NCBI GenBank assembly: GCA_947446155.1
Contig: CANFFZ010000008.1
Coordinates: 1-32,577, forward strand
Direction of reading: 5' to 3'
Source of the DNA: Chloroflexota bacterium
GTDB taxonomy: Bacteria > Chloroflexota > Dehalococcoidia > UBA2979
Length of the DNA stretch: 32,577 bases
Made by a program: the position numbers and the translations under genes. The notes under the pieces were generated by a model. That model did not search any database. It was not told where the DNA came from and was given only the letters and a program-made list of their open reading frames with translations. Of this stretch, positions 1 through 8,200 are shown in pieces (position 1 is the first letter of the stretch; each line of letters starts with the position of its first letter).

Positions 1-1443
1 GCTGGGGTGGGATGATGCCACGCGTTGCTACGAACGCTGCCTCGCGGTGATCGAGCAAGCCCGCGATCCGCTCGGGCAGGACGCAGCGATGCTGTGGAGT
101 GAGCTCGCCCGATGCCGGAAAGCAGCGGGCGAATTCGTTGAGGCCGGTGTTGCGCTTGACCGCGCGCTCGCCCTCTATGACGAACAAGCACAACCGCTGC
201 TGAGCGCGCGTGCCCTCATGGGCTTCCTGGCGGGCGGATCCATGCCCGGCGAACTGCAGGCTCTGAGGCCGCGTATGGATCGCCTCATCGAGGCACTTGG
301 CGACGAGGATTCGCCAGAGCTCTGCAGCCTGCTCGCTCAACGGTCAGGGGCGGACTACAGCCCCACGGGGGCGGGGGCCGCGCGCGCCGCGCGCGCAGTT
401 GAGATGGCGGCACGGCTGCAACTGAGCGGGGCAGCATATCCGGCCGGGATTCGCATTCGCCCAGCCGCCGTGCTGGAACGGCAGGGGGAATTCCATGCCG
501 CTGCTGCTCTATTCGAGGCGGCGCAGCGAGACTTCGTGGCTGCAGGGATATTCTCGACGGTTCCTTTGAACCGGGGTGGGGTGAACTTGGCCTTTGCAGG
601 TGAGATCGATGCTGTTGCAGTAACCTTGAGTGAGCTCGTCCGGTACACGCGGCAATACCGGAGACGGTCGGGGGAGTGGCGTGCCACAGCCCAGCTTGCC
701 CAGGTTGCTTGGCGGCGGGGCCGTCGTGCGGAATATCTGGAACTGATCGCCGAAGTACCCACAGGGGTGTCGTTTTACACCGGACTGATCACTGCGAGCG
801 TTGCGCTTGCGGAAGGCGCTCCGGCCGAGGCGCTCCGGCCGAGGCGCTCCGGCTGTTGCCCGGCGTGGATCATCCCGATGCACGCGGCGCGGTCGCGCTC
901 GTACACGCTCTTCGCAGCAGTATCTTGTGCGCGCAAGGCGAGCGGACATCCGCGATCGGGGCGCTCGCTCAGGCGTTGGATGCCGGCGGCGTGTGGGATC
1001 TGAGCAATAGCGATAGTAGCGATAATCTCATCGCTGTGTTGCAGGTGCTCGCATACGCGGCGAACGCGCTTGTGGAGCTCGCGGACGAGCCGCGCTCGAA
1101 CGCAGTTGCCGAGTATCTCAATGAGTTTCCAAACCTGCGTAGCACCGTATGGGGCGGCGTGAACCCAGATTGGCTGCGCGGCTGTCTCGCACTGCGCCTC
1201 GACCAGATCGACGAGGCGCAGCAGCACTTCAACACCGGCCTCGAATGGGCATCACGCCCAGACGTGCGCTTTGTGATCGACCAGGGCCGCTGCCACCAGG
1301 GCCTCGCCGATGTCGCGGAGCTCCGCGGCGACCACGCAACGGCCATGCAGCATCTCGATGCGGCGGGCGCGCTCTTCTCGCAGTACGGGACGAAGTTGTA
1401 CCTCGACCAAGTGCTGGCGAAGAAGGAATTCCTCAAGGCATAG
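1..1443 (+). pseudogene. TPR-repeat protein, C-terminal part, frameshifted
   Basis: The reading frame is open at the window edge, so the N-terminus lies outside. The visible protein is a run of Ala/Leu-rich helical pairs typical of tetratricopeptide repeats (for example around AGVALDRALALYDEQA and the C-terminal AQQHFNTGLEWA). Such arrays commonly form the C-terminal half of LuxR/MalT-type or SARP-type ATPase regulators, but no ATPase or DNA-binding domain is visible, so the role is unknown. The frame that runs from position 2 to about 830 continues in another frame from about 840 to the TAG at 1441-1443. The switch falls in a 14-bp tandem duplication, and removing one copy rejoins both halves as ...EGAPAEALRLLPGVDH. 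It is therefore a recent pseudogene, a phase-variable gene or an assembly error. The following gene begins 366 bp downstream. Confidence 0.7.
815..853 (+). repeat. 14-bp tandem duplication causing a frameshift
   Basis: The unit GGCGCTCCGGCCGA occurs at 815-828 and 829-842, followed by an 11-base partial copy at 843-853. Fourteen is not a multiple of three, and one extra copy produces exactly the frame change seen in the surrounding TPR gene. Confidence 0.9.
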
Positions 1444-1809
1444 GCGAAGGCACGACCGACTACGTGGTCATAGTGTGCATGGCAGCCGCAGCCGGCCTCG
1501 CGACCGTGGCGCACCACCCATCTGCCGAGTGTGTAGATCTCCCCCATCATGCTCCGCCCCCACCGTCCCCGCGCCTCAAACTGACTGCCCGTTGCGCCTT
1601 CACCCCACGCCCTAGCGGCCACAGCGCCAGCGAATACTTGAGGCGGGGACTAGTACCTCTGCGAGGTCTACCAGGCAGAGACGGCGCTCCGCCATGGCCC
1701 CGCCTACCAGTGGGTGGATGACGTCGAGTTGTGGTCGGACGTGCCCACTGCCTACGCGCTTCGGCGATAGACTGCGGCCGCACGAGCGAATACCTCCGAG
1801 GGTTGGTCT
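1444..1809. other. intergenic stretch with a possible gene remnant
   Basis: No intact gene is visible. A short plus-strand frame from 1654 to the TAG at 1768-1770 reads like a genuine protein tail (..VYQAETALRHGPAY.., ..VELWSDVPTAYALRR) and is blocked upstream by stops at 1651-1653 and, further up, a TGA. It may be the decayed 3' end of a lost gene. I see no tRNA, clear terminator or strong promoter here. Confidence 0.3.
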
Positions 1810-2943
1810 ATGCCCTTCCTCCCTTTCCGCATCGGCTTCTCCGACCGCGCCATCGAAGACCTTCACCGGAGGCTCGAGGACGCGCGATGGCCGGATGTTG
1901 GGTGGGACACGGGGTGGAGGACGGGGACGAACGACAGCGTCCTGCGTGACCTCGTGCGGTACTGGCGGAACGACTTCGACTGGCGGGTGCAGGAGGCGGC
2001 GCTGAACGCGCGCGCACACGTCCGAGGCGTGATCGACGGCGACGAGATGCACGCGATGCTGATGGCGGGGCCGGGCTCCGAGCGGCGGACGCCGGTGCTG
2101 CTGATCCACGGCTGGCCGGGCTCGTTCATCGAGTTCACCGAGGCGGGTGAGCGGCTGTCGAGGGGTGTGGATGGCGCGCCTGGCTTCGATGTCGTGGTGC
2201 CGTCGCTCCCGGGGTTCGGGTTCTCGGACACGCCTCGTGCGGCAGGGCTGCACCCGGGGCGGATCGCGGAGCGGCTGCATTTGCTGATGCGTGAACTGGG
2301 GTACGAGCGGTATGGCGTGCAGGGCGGTGACTGGGGCGGGATCATCGGCACGGCGCTCGCGCGGCAGCATCCCGAGGCGGTGATTGGCCTCCATCTCAAC
2401 TTCAGCGCGTGCGGCCCGCCGCCGGAGGGCGCCCAGCCCTCCGAAGCGGAGCAGGCCTACCGCGCCTTCCGCCAGCAGTTCGAGGTGGACGAGACCGGCT
2501 ACTCCCGCATCCAGGGGACCCGCCCGCAGACCCTCGGCTATGCGCTCAACGACTCTCCGGTCGGACTGCTCGCGTGGATCATCGAGAAGTTCTGGGCGTG
2601 GACGGACCACGGCGACGACCTGTGGGACCGCCTCGATCGCGACCGGGTGCTAACGAACGTCACGCTGTACTGGCTCACTGGCCACATCCTCTCGGCGAGC
2701 CGGATCTACTACGAGATGTCACACGCAACGGAGCGCGTCCTGGGCCGCATTCCTGACAGCGTGCCAGTTGGATACGCGAAGTTCCCCGCTGAGCCTTGGG
2801 CCGCCCCTCGGGAGGTCATGGAGCGCATCGGCAACGTCGTGTACTACTCGGAGCCGGCGCACGGCGGCCACTTCGCGGCGTTCGAGGAGCCCGAGTTGTT
2901 CGCGGCGGACGTGTCGCGGTTCTTTGCGGGGCTGCGAGTCTGA
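1810..2943 (+). CDS. epoxide hydrolase (EHN-domain alpha/beta hydrolase)
   Basis: 377 aa, a normal length for the microsomal-type epoxide hydrolase family, which opens epoxides to diols through an aspartyl ester intermediate. The N-terminal EHN segment covers about residues 3-110 (PFRIGFSDRAIEDLHRRL). The oxyanion-hole motif HGWPG is at 100-104. The nucleophile is Asp174 in QGGDWGG, a lid Tyr lies in SRIYYE (about 300-301), and the catalytic His354 is in HGGHFAAFEEPE. All expected residues are present and there is no signal peptide, so it is probably cytoplasmic. The ATG start follows GAGGG about 8 nt upstream and gives the family N-terminus. It stands alone: no partner gene is seen, and a short GC hairpin (2972-2985) follows before tRNA-Arg. 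The substrate cannot be inferred; detoxification is the usual role. Confidence 0.93.
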   Translation: MPFLPFRIGFSDRAIEDLHRRLEDARWPDVGWDTGWRTGTNDSVLRDLVRYWRNDFDWRVQEAALNARAHVRGVIDGDEMHAMLMAGPGSERRTPVLLIHGWPGSFIEFTEAGERLSRGVDGAPGFDVVVPSLPGFGFSDTPRAAGLHPGRIAERLHLLMRELGYERYGVQGGDWGGIIGTALARQHPEAVIGLHLNFSACGPPPEGAQPSEAEQAYRAFRQQFEVDETGYSRIQGTRPQTLGYALNDSPVGLLAWIIEKFWAWTDHGDDLWDRLDRDRVLTNVTLYWLTGHILSASRIYYEMSHATERVLGRIPDSVPVGYAKFPAEPWAAPREVMERIGNVVYYSEPAHGGHFAAFEEPELFAADVSRFFAGLRV

Positions 2944-3008
2944 CGAGTTCTGGATTGGGCTCCAGATTGCCCGCCCTTCAGGGCGTCAGTATCCTGAGCC
3001 TCGGTCGC

Positions 3009-3083
3009 GCCCTCGTAGCTCAGGGGATAGAGCACCGGCCTCCGGAGCCGGGTGCGCAGGTTCGAATCCTGCCGGGGGCACCA
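3009..3083 (+). tRNA. tRNA-Arg (anticodon CCG)
   Basis: Acceptor strands GCCCTCG (3009-3015) and CGGGGGC (3073-3079) pair with one G-U. The D arm, the anticodon stem CCGGC/GCCGG with loop CTCCGGA (anticodon CCG) and the T arm GCAGG-TTCGAAT-CCTGC are all normal. The discriminator is A3080 and CCA is encoded at 3081-3083. The last A of CCA is also the first base of the next gene's ATG. Confidence 0.95.
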
Positions 3084-3613
3084 TGACCGCCACTTCGTCC
3101 GACTCCCCAGCCCCGATCTACCTCGAGGCCGTGCCCAACCCGTGGTGGCTTCAGGCGACGATCTGGCTGGGCCCGCCCGCGGTGCTGCTGGGCATCGTCT
3201 CCACCTGGCGCGAAGAGACCGGCATTTCACGTGTGATTGGCGTGGGCCTGCTCCTCCTGCTGGGTGCGGGTCTCGTAGCCCTCGGAGTTTGGCTCGCCGC
3301 CCTGCGCATCGAGGTGACCGCCGAGGCGCTCCGCTACCGCTGGGGGCCGCTGGGCGCGACGCGCAGGCGGGCCGACATCCTGGATGCCGAGGTGGAGGCG
3401 TACCGCTGGCAGACCTACGGCGGTTGGGGGCTGCGCTTCGCCTCTGGCAAGCGGCGCGCCTACTCCGTCCCCGGGGTACGCTTCGGCGTAGCGGTGCGTA
3501 CGCAGGATGGGAAGCGGACGCACCTCGCCAGTCGGAATCCCGAGGCGCTGTGTGCGGCGATCCGGTCGAGGCTCGCGCCCGCCTCGGATGGTGCAGGTGG
3601 AGGACACGAGTGA
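3083..3613 (+). CDS. membrane protein with bacterial PH-like domain
   Basis: 176 aa. Two transmembrane segments lie near residues 22-38 and 49-73 (VIGVGLLLLLGAGLVALGVW). They are followed by a soluble domain resembling bacterial PH-like domains of small membrane proteins: strands around RIEVTAEALRYRWGPLGATR, then GGWGLRFASGKRRAYSVPG and a C-terminal helix. Function is unknown. The ATG at 3083 shares its A with the CCA end of tRNA-Arg, so no separate ribosome binding site can exist on processed RNA. An in-frame GTG at 3131 is the only nearby alternative. The gene overlaps the next one by 4 bp (GTGA), so it heads a unit with the two cyclophilins. Release of the tRNA 3' end would leave a nearly leaderless mRNA. 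Confidence 0.7.
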   Translation: MTATSSDSPAPIYLEAVPNPWWLQATIWLGPPAVLLGIVSTWREETGISRVIGVGLLLLLGAGLVALGVWLAALRIEVTAEALRYRWGPLGATRRRADILDAEVEAYRWQTYGGWGLRFASGKRRAYSVPGVRFGVAVRTQDGKRTHLASRNPEALCAAIRSRLAPASDGAGGGHE

Positions 3614-4437
3614 CGAACGATCGCCACGACCGCCGGCAGCAGGAAAAGCTGCTGCGTCGCCGCCAGCGCCGGGCTCAACGCCTGGCACCAGTTGCCGCTC
3701 GCGGCCCGGCCGAATCCATTGAGTTCCCCGGGATCATGGGCTGGATGCAGCGCAATACCAAGTGGCTGTTCCTCGGCGGCATCGTGATCCTGTTGATGAG
3801 CCTGGGCGCTGGCACGTTCTTCAGCGTCAACGACACCCGACGGCCGGATTCCACCCCTACTCCCACTCCGACGGCGTCCGCGACACCCGAGGGCAGCGCT
3901 ACACCAACGGCCTCGGCCACGCCGCAGCGCAAATACTCGGCGGTCCCGCCGATGACGATCAACGTGGCTAAGAAGTATGAGGCGGTCATTGCCCTCGAAA
4001 AGGGTGGGGAGATCCGCCTCGAACTCTTCCCGAACGATGCATCGAAGACCGTGAACAACTTCGTCTTCCTCGCACGAGCGAGGTTCTACGACGGCCTCAC
4101 GTTCCATCGAGTACTCCCGGGCTTCGTCGCACAGGGCGGTGACCCGTCTGGGACGGGTTCAGACGGCCCGGGGTACTACCTGGAGGTCGAGAAGAACTCG
4201 CTGCCGCTCGCCGTTGGAGTGATTTCGATGGCGAAGTCGGCGGCGGGCATCTCCGGGTCGCAGTTCTTCATCACGTACACCCCTCAGCCGGGCCTCGCAC
4301 CGCAGGGGTTCATCGCGTTCGGCCGGGTGACGGCCGGGATGGACGTCCTCGAAAAGATCACGCCGCGCGACCCCTCGAAGGCTAACCAGCCGAAGGCCGA
4401 CGTGATCAAGAGCGTTACCATCGTGGAAAGGGACTAG
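3610..4437 (+). CDS. membrane-anchored cyclophilin-type peptidyl-prolyl isomerase
   Basis: 275 aa from a GTG start overlapping the upstream TGA (GTGA), with GGTGGAGGA just upstream as ribosome binding site. A basic cytoplasmic N-terminus (RRQQEKLLRRRQRR) is followed by one transmembrane segment at about 52-73, a Thr/Pro/Ser/Ala stalk at about 80-107, and a cyclophilin domain at about 123-275. Key motifs are FHRVLPGFVAQGGDP (165-179) and SQFFIT (217-222), the conserved Arg/Phe/Gln active-site elements. Isomerisation of Xaa-Pro bonds of exported proteins on the outer face of the membrane is the likely job. The stalk and domain layout is typical of Chloroflexota and actinobacterial secreted cyclophilins. 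The next gene is a soluble paralogue. Confidence 0.9.
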   Translation: MTNDRHDRRQQEKLLRRRQRRAQRLAPVAARGPAESIEFPGIMGWMQRNTKWLFLGGIVILLMSLGAGTFFSVNDTRRPDSTPTPTPTASATPEGSATPTASATPQRKYSAVPPMTINVAKKYEAVIALEKGGEIRLELFPNDASKTVNNFVFLARARFYDGLTFHRVLPGFVAQGGDPSGTGSDGPGYYLEVEKNSLPLAVGVISMAKSAAGISGSQFFITYTPQPGLAPQGFIAFGRVTAGMDVLEKITPRDPSKANQPKADVIKSVTIVERD

Positions 4438-4441
4438 CCCT

Positions 4442-4945
4442 GTGGCCCAGCAGTACGACGCACCGCCTCCGATGACCATCGATACCTCGAAGACCTACTC
4501 CGCGGTGATGAAGACTGACCGAGGCGACATCACTATCGCGCTGCTCACGGACGTGGCACCGGCCACCGTGAACAACTTCGTCTTCCTCGCTCGCGAGGGT
4601 TTCTTCGACGGTTGCACCTTCCACCGCGTCATCCCCGGCTTCGTCGCGCAGGGCGGCGACCCGACCGGCACCGGCCGAGGTGGCCCGGGCTATCGGTTCA
4701 AGGACGAACTGTCGCTCACGCCATTCGTCCAAGGGATCGTCGGCATGGCGAACGCCGGCCCGAACACGAACGGCTCGCAGTTCTACATCATGCTCGGCGA
4801 CGCTCAGCACCTCACCGGCCGTTACACCGCCTTTGGGCAGGTGACCGAGGGGCTGGACGCTGTCTTGGCCCTGCGCCCGCGCGACCCGGAGCGTGACCCG
4901 ACCCCCGGCGACAAGATTCTCAGTGTGACGATCATCGAGGCCTAG
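4442..4945 (+). CDS. cyclophilin-type peptidyl-prolyl isomerase, soluble paralogue
   Basis: 167 aa, a complete single-domain cyclophilin without signal peptide or membrane segment, so probably cytoplasmic. Motifs: NNFVFLAREGFFDG (44-57), FHRVIPGFVAQGGDP (60-74), GSQFYI (111-116) and the C-terminal strand SVTIIEA. It closely resembles the domain of the preceding gene, including PPMTI.....YSAV at the start of both domains, so the two arose by tandem duplication with gain or loss of the anchor. The GTG start at 4442 lies 4 bp after the upstream stop and about 9 nt after an AAGGGA; an in-frame ATG at 4472 is a possible alternative. It is probably co-transcribed with the two genes before it. Confidence 0.9.
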   Translation: MAQQYDAPPPMTIDTSKTYSAVMKTDRGDITIALLTDVAPATVNNFVFLAREGFFDGCTFHRVIPGFVAQGGDPTGTGRGGPGYRFKDELSLTPFVQGIVGMANAGPNTNGSQFYIMLGDAQHLTGRYTAFGQVTEGLDAVLALRPRDPERDPTPGDKILSVTIIEA

Positions 4946-5043
4946 CCCGACCCGGTCTCAGGGTTCCCCCGCGTACGAGCGCCGCAATCCTCGCCGATGA
5001 TCGCGGCGGGAGGCTCGTGCCTTCAATCGCAGACAGCACTGTG

Positions 5044-5073
5044 ATCGCTTTCCATCCGTGGATGGGAGGCGAT
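5044..5073. terminator. possible hairpin after the cyclophilin genes
   Basis: ATCGC (5044-5048) pairs with GCGAT (5069-5073), and CCATC (5052-5056) with GATGG (5061-5065), separated by a symmetric internal loop. No U-tract follows, so termination is uncertain. A second small hairpin, ATCACC-AGGAC-GGTGAT (5141-5157), sits just past the stop of the minus-strand gene at 5161. Confidence 0.3.
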
Positions 5074-5160
5074 GCCGCACGCATGCGTGATGGGGAGCGG
5101 GATTCGCGGGGCTGGTGGTGTGCCTCGACCCGCCGACTATCACCAGGACGGTGATGTGGG

Positions 5161-5379
5161 TTAGGAGGCGCTGGAGCGGGTCCGCTGGCGTGCTGCGGAG
5201 GCCTTGCGCTCGACGTAGGCCATGAGGCCAAAGGACGGCACGAAGGCGGCAAAGGCGACGAGAGACCAGGCGAACCAGCCGCCGATCAGCATGAGCAGGC
5301 CGATCGCGAGGGCGAACGACATCCCAAGGATCGAACCGATCCGGGCGACAAGCACATATGGAGGGATACCGTCTGGCAT
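5161..5379 (-). CDS. small two-helix membrane protein
   Basis: 72 aa from the ATG at 5379 (a GTG at 5391 is also possible). Two hydrophobic helices lie around VARIGSILGMSFALAIGLLM and AWSLVAFAAFVPSFGLMAY, followed by a basic, Ser-rich cytoplasmic tail. No family is recognised and function is unknown. The reading frame extends much further upstream across the msrA control region, but that part has no protein-like composition and would overlap msrA, so the short form is preferred. It is divergent from msrA. Confidence 0.5.
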   Translation of the reverse strand: MPDGIPPYVLVARIGSILGMSFALAIGLLMLIGGWFAWSLVAFAAFVPSFGLMAYVERKASAARQRTRSSAS

Positions 5380-5504
5380 GTGGTTGCCCACAATGCTACC
5401 AGCGGGAGAATCCCCAAACAACGGACGTGATCCGCTCGTCGCGGAACGTGCTCTAGCGAGGAGTGCAGCCAGCGGCTCGGTCGGCGCTGTATCAGGCGTG
5501 CCAG

Positions 5505-5546
5505 GCCACCTCCTGATTATCATCTCCACAGTCCGGAGGAGGTGGC
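5505..5546 (+). promoter_or_regulatory. inverted repeat hiding the msrA ribosome binding site
   Basis: GCCACCTCC (5505-5513) is the exact complement of GGAGGTGGC (5538-5546), separated by 24 nt. The right arm contains the ribosome binding site of msrA (GGAGGAGGTGG, 5535-5545). In RNA the stem would occlude it; in DNA it could be an operator. Seen directly; the regulatory role is inferred. Confidence 0.55.
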
Positions 5547-5550
5547 GGCC

Positions 5551-6090
5551 ATGGCAACCGAGACTGCGACGCTGGCCGGGGGATGTTTTTGGTGCCTGGA
5601 AGCGGTGTATGAGTTGCTCCGAGGTGTGACCTCGGTGCAGTCCGGCTACATCGGTGGCCACGTCTCAGACCCATCGTACGAAGCCGTCTGCACGGGGCGC
5701 ACCGGCCACGCCGAGGCAGTCCAGATCGCGTTCGATCCCGAGGCAATTTTGTTCCGCGATCTGCTGGACATCTTCTTCACGATCCACGATCCCACCACGC
5801 TGAATCAGCAGGGCGCAGACGTTGGCACACAGTACCGGTCCGCGATCTTCACGCACTCTGACGAGCAACGTGCCATAGCGGAGGCGGTGATCGCGGGCCT
5901 GACTAAGGAAGGCCTGTGGAGCGCGCCGATCGTGACCGAAGTCACGGCACTCACGGTGTTCTATCCGGCGGAGGAGTACCACGCGCAGTACTACCGCCTG
6001 AACCCGCAGCAGGGGTACTGCCGGGTCGTCATCGCGCCAAAGGTGGCGAAGGCTCGTGCGAAATTCTTCGACAAGTTGCGTGTGGAGTAG
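5551..6090 (+). CDS. msrA: peptide-methionine (S)-S-oxide reductase MsrA
   Basis: 179 aa, full length for MsrA, which reduces the S form of methionine sulfoxide in proteins and free methionine at the expense of thioredoxin. The catalytic motif GCFWC is at 11-15 with nucleophile Cys12. Family motifs follow: SGYIGG, YEAVCTGRTGHAEAV, and near the C-terminus AEEYHAQYYRLNPQQGYC with a probable resolving Cys. No MsrB is fused or adjacent. The ATG at 5551 is chosen because GGAGGAGGTGG lies 5-10 nt upstream; a GTG at 5542 inside that site is less likely. The ribosome binding site lies in an inverted repeat, suggesting translational control. Confidence 0.95.
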   Translation: MATETATLAGGCFWCLEAVYELLRGVTSVQSGYIGGHVSDPSYEAVCTGRTGHAEAVQIAFDPEAILFRDLLDIFFTIHDPTTLNQQGADVGTQYRSAIFTHSDEQRAIAEAVIAGLTKEGLWSAPIVTEVTALTVFYPAEEYHAQYYRLNPQQGYCRVVIAPKVAKARAKFFDKLRVE

Positions 6091-6134
6091 GGAGCCGGCT
6101 CGGCTAGCACGTCGATCGGCTGCCCTGAGGAAAG

Positions 6135-6211
6135 TGGTCGGGGCGCGCGGATTCGAACCGCGGGCCTCTGCGTCCCAAACGCAGCGCTCTGCCAGGCTGA
6201 GCTACGCCCCG
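6135..6211 (-). tRNA. tRNA-Pro (anticodon TGG)
   Basis: On the minus strand, acceptor CGGGGCG pairs with CGCCCCG, followed by discriminator A and an encoded CCA (6135-6137). The anticodon arm CTGCG-TTTGGGA-CGCAG gives TGG. D and T arms are normal (GGTTCGAATCC). Confidence 0.95.
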
Positions 6212-6255
6212 ACGTCCCGATCGTAGCGGCTCTCAGCGCTCCGGCTACCCCACAC

Positions 6256-7037
6256 CTACTCGGGCGCGATCATCGAGGTCTCCAGCAGGGCGTTCACCCG
6301 GAAGCGCAGGCCGTCCGGGCCCTCGTAATAACGGTCAATCAGGTCGGCGGTCTCTCGGGTCAGGTCCTGACGCCGACCGGTCTGCGTCGCGAAGCGGAGC
6401 GCACGGGCGGCTGGTAGGCGTCCTCCGCGACGCCTGCTAGCCGCCCGTACCGTCGCTCCACCAGCCCGGTGATGGCGTCGACCAGCAGGGGGGGCAGTCG
6501 CCAGGCACACGCCATCTCCACGCTGAGGTCGTACGCGGTGAAGCCGAACGCGGAACGCTCAACCTCGTGCCAGGGGATCTCACCTCGCATCTGGATCGAG
6601 CGCACGATCGTGAGGCCCTGCGGGTCGTCTTCCTCCATGATCAGGCGGCCAACGTCGTGGAAGAGGCCGGCCGCGTAGGCGTACTCGCGGCCCTCGACAC
6701 GTCGGGCGTACGCCAGCGAGGTCCCGATGTACGCCACCGCCACCGAGTATCGCCAGAAGTCGAGGTAGTCGAACGCGGTGGGCAGCGTCTTCACGGTGGT
6801 TATGAGCAGGGCACCGCAGTGCACACGGCGGAAGCTGAGCGCGCTGAGACCGTCCTCAAGGCTCCGGTGAGCTGTGCGATCACTCCACGGGCCGGGCCCG
6901 CGCGAAACCGTGCGCAACCGCTTATCGAGTTCGGCATCCTGCCGGATGACATCCGGCAGCGCCATTATTGCGCCCGGTACGGATTCGTTCAGGCTCAGCA
7001 ACTCGTACATGACGGCGGGCATCGGGTGCCGGAGCAC
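6256..7037 (-). pseudogene. HDOD-domain protein, frameshifted
   Basis: HDOD proteins are HD-related signalling or regulatory domains, often linked to c-di-GMP systems and stress responses. The first frame (7037 down to about 6410) contains HPMPAVMYELLSLNE, a helical core, AYAAGLFHDVGRLIMEED with an HD-type HDVG motif, and RLPPLLVDAI. The characteristic C-terminal helices (ARALRFATQTGRRQDLTRE.. to a TAG at 6256-6258) sit in another frame. The switch is at about 6409, where one base appears to be missing between ..DAYQP and ARAL... The first usable start is the GTG at 7037 with only a weak ribosome binding site, and that frame stays open (no start codon) for about 30 codons further, so the 5' end may be damaged too. 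Real decay and a sequencing error are equally possible. Confidence 0.75.
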
Positions 7038-7227
7038 GGCCTGCGCGGCGATGTCCGAGGCCGAAAGCGGCTTAACAACTCGTCTCGGAGTGCGGGAACG
7101 TAAGCCAGATCGTGGCTCGCATTTACCCTCGACTGCGCGACTTCATCTTCGACCCCGATAGATACATAGGGAAACACCCCTACGTCAGTCAGACAATGTC
7201 GCGTTAGAAATCGTCAGAAACTGGGTC

Positions 7228-8157
7228 TTAGTCGCGACGGCGCGCGACACCTCGGATCTCGTCGAGGCTCTTCAGGTTTTCAGTGGCACACCACGCCTCG
7301 AGCTCATCCAGGATGCGCCAGGCGGCTGACGGGTCGAGGAAGGATGCCGTGCCGATCTGGACCGCTGTCGCGCCAGCCATGATGAACTCGACGACATCGG
7401 CGCCCGTCATCGCCCCACCCGAGGCCACCACGGGGAACTCGACGACCGAGGATGCGAGCCAGACTTGGCGCAGTGCGATCGGCTTGATCGCCGGCCCGGA
7501 GAGCCCGCCGAAGATGTTCGCCAGCACCGCGCGGCGTCGCTTCACGTCAATCGCGAGGGCTGGGACGGTATTCATTACGGTGATGCCGTGTGCACCGGCT
7601 TCCTCGACCGCACGGGCGATCGGGCGGATGTCGTTCACGTTGGGCGTCAGTTTCACGAGGAACGGCAGCGAGGTGTTCGCTGCCACTTCACGGACGACGG
7701 CCGCCGCCGCACGCGGGTCCTGGCCGAACTCCATCCCGCCCGCCTCGACGTTCGGGCAGGAGACGTTCACCTCGAGGCCCGCGACACCAGGGACGCCATC
7801 GAGGCGCGCGGCGAGGGTGCCGTACTCCTCCAGCGTCTCGCCCATGATGTTGACGATCGCGGGGACAGACCACTTCTCCCAGACCGGCGCGACCTGCGCG
7901 ATCAGTGCGCTGACACCGATGTTCTGGAAGCCGATGGCGTTGATCATGCCGGCGGCCGTCTCGACCGTCCTCGGCACGCCGTTGCCACGTCGTGGCTTGA
8001 GCGTCGTCCCCTTGGAGACGAGGGCGCCGAGGCGTTCGACGTCGTAGTGCTTGGCGATCTCGACGCCATTGGAGAAGGTGCCGGACGAGGTCATGATCGG
8101 GTTGCGCAGGCGCAACTCGACTTTGTGGTACGGGGCGAGGTTGACGCTGAGGTCCAC
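7228..8157 (-). CDS. pyrD: dihydroorotate dehydrogenase, class 1B catalytic subunit
   Basis: 309 aa. Catalyses oxidation of dihydroorotate to orotate, the fourth step of UMP synthesis. The FMN-barrel motifs are present: RNPIMTSSGTFSNG (19-31), GFQNIG (76-81), the class 1-type catalytic cysteine in VNVSCPNVEAGGMEFG (Cys134), LVKLTPNV, and the phosphate-binding ASGGAMTGADV and GATAVQIGTA. A cysteine base and a PyrK gene in the same window identify class 1B, the NAD-linked PyrD-PyrK heterotetramer. The start is a GTG with AAGGA 5 nt upstream. Unlike its partner it is outside the pyr operon, about 3 kb beyond pyrK on the same strand, with mrp and the NYN gene between them on the other strand. Confidence 0.95.
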   Translation of the reverse strand: MDLSVNLAPYHKVELRLRNPIMTSSGTFSNGVEIAKHYDVERLGALVSKGTTLKPRRGNGVPRTVETAAGMINAIGFQNIGVSALIAQVAPVWEKWSVPAIVNIMGETLEEYGTLAARLDGVPGVAGLEVNVSCPNVEAGGMEFGQDPRAAAAVVREVAANTSLPFLVKLTPNVNDIRPIARAVEEAGAHGITVMNTVPALAIDVKRRRAVLANIFGGLSGPAIKPIALRQVWLASSVVEFPVVASGGAMTGADVVEFIMAGATAVQIGTASFLDPSAAWRILDELEAWCATENLKSLDEIRGVARRRD

Positions 8158-8200
8158 CGCAGTCCTTACGCGTAGTCCTTCGCTCGGCTGGGGTTATCCC

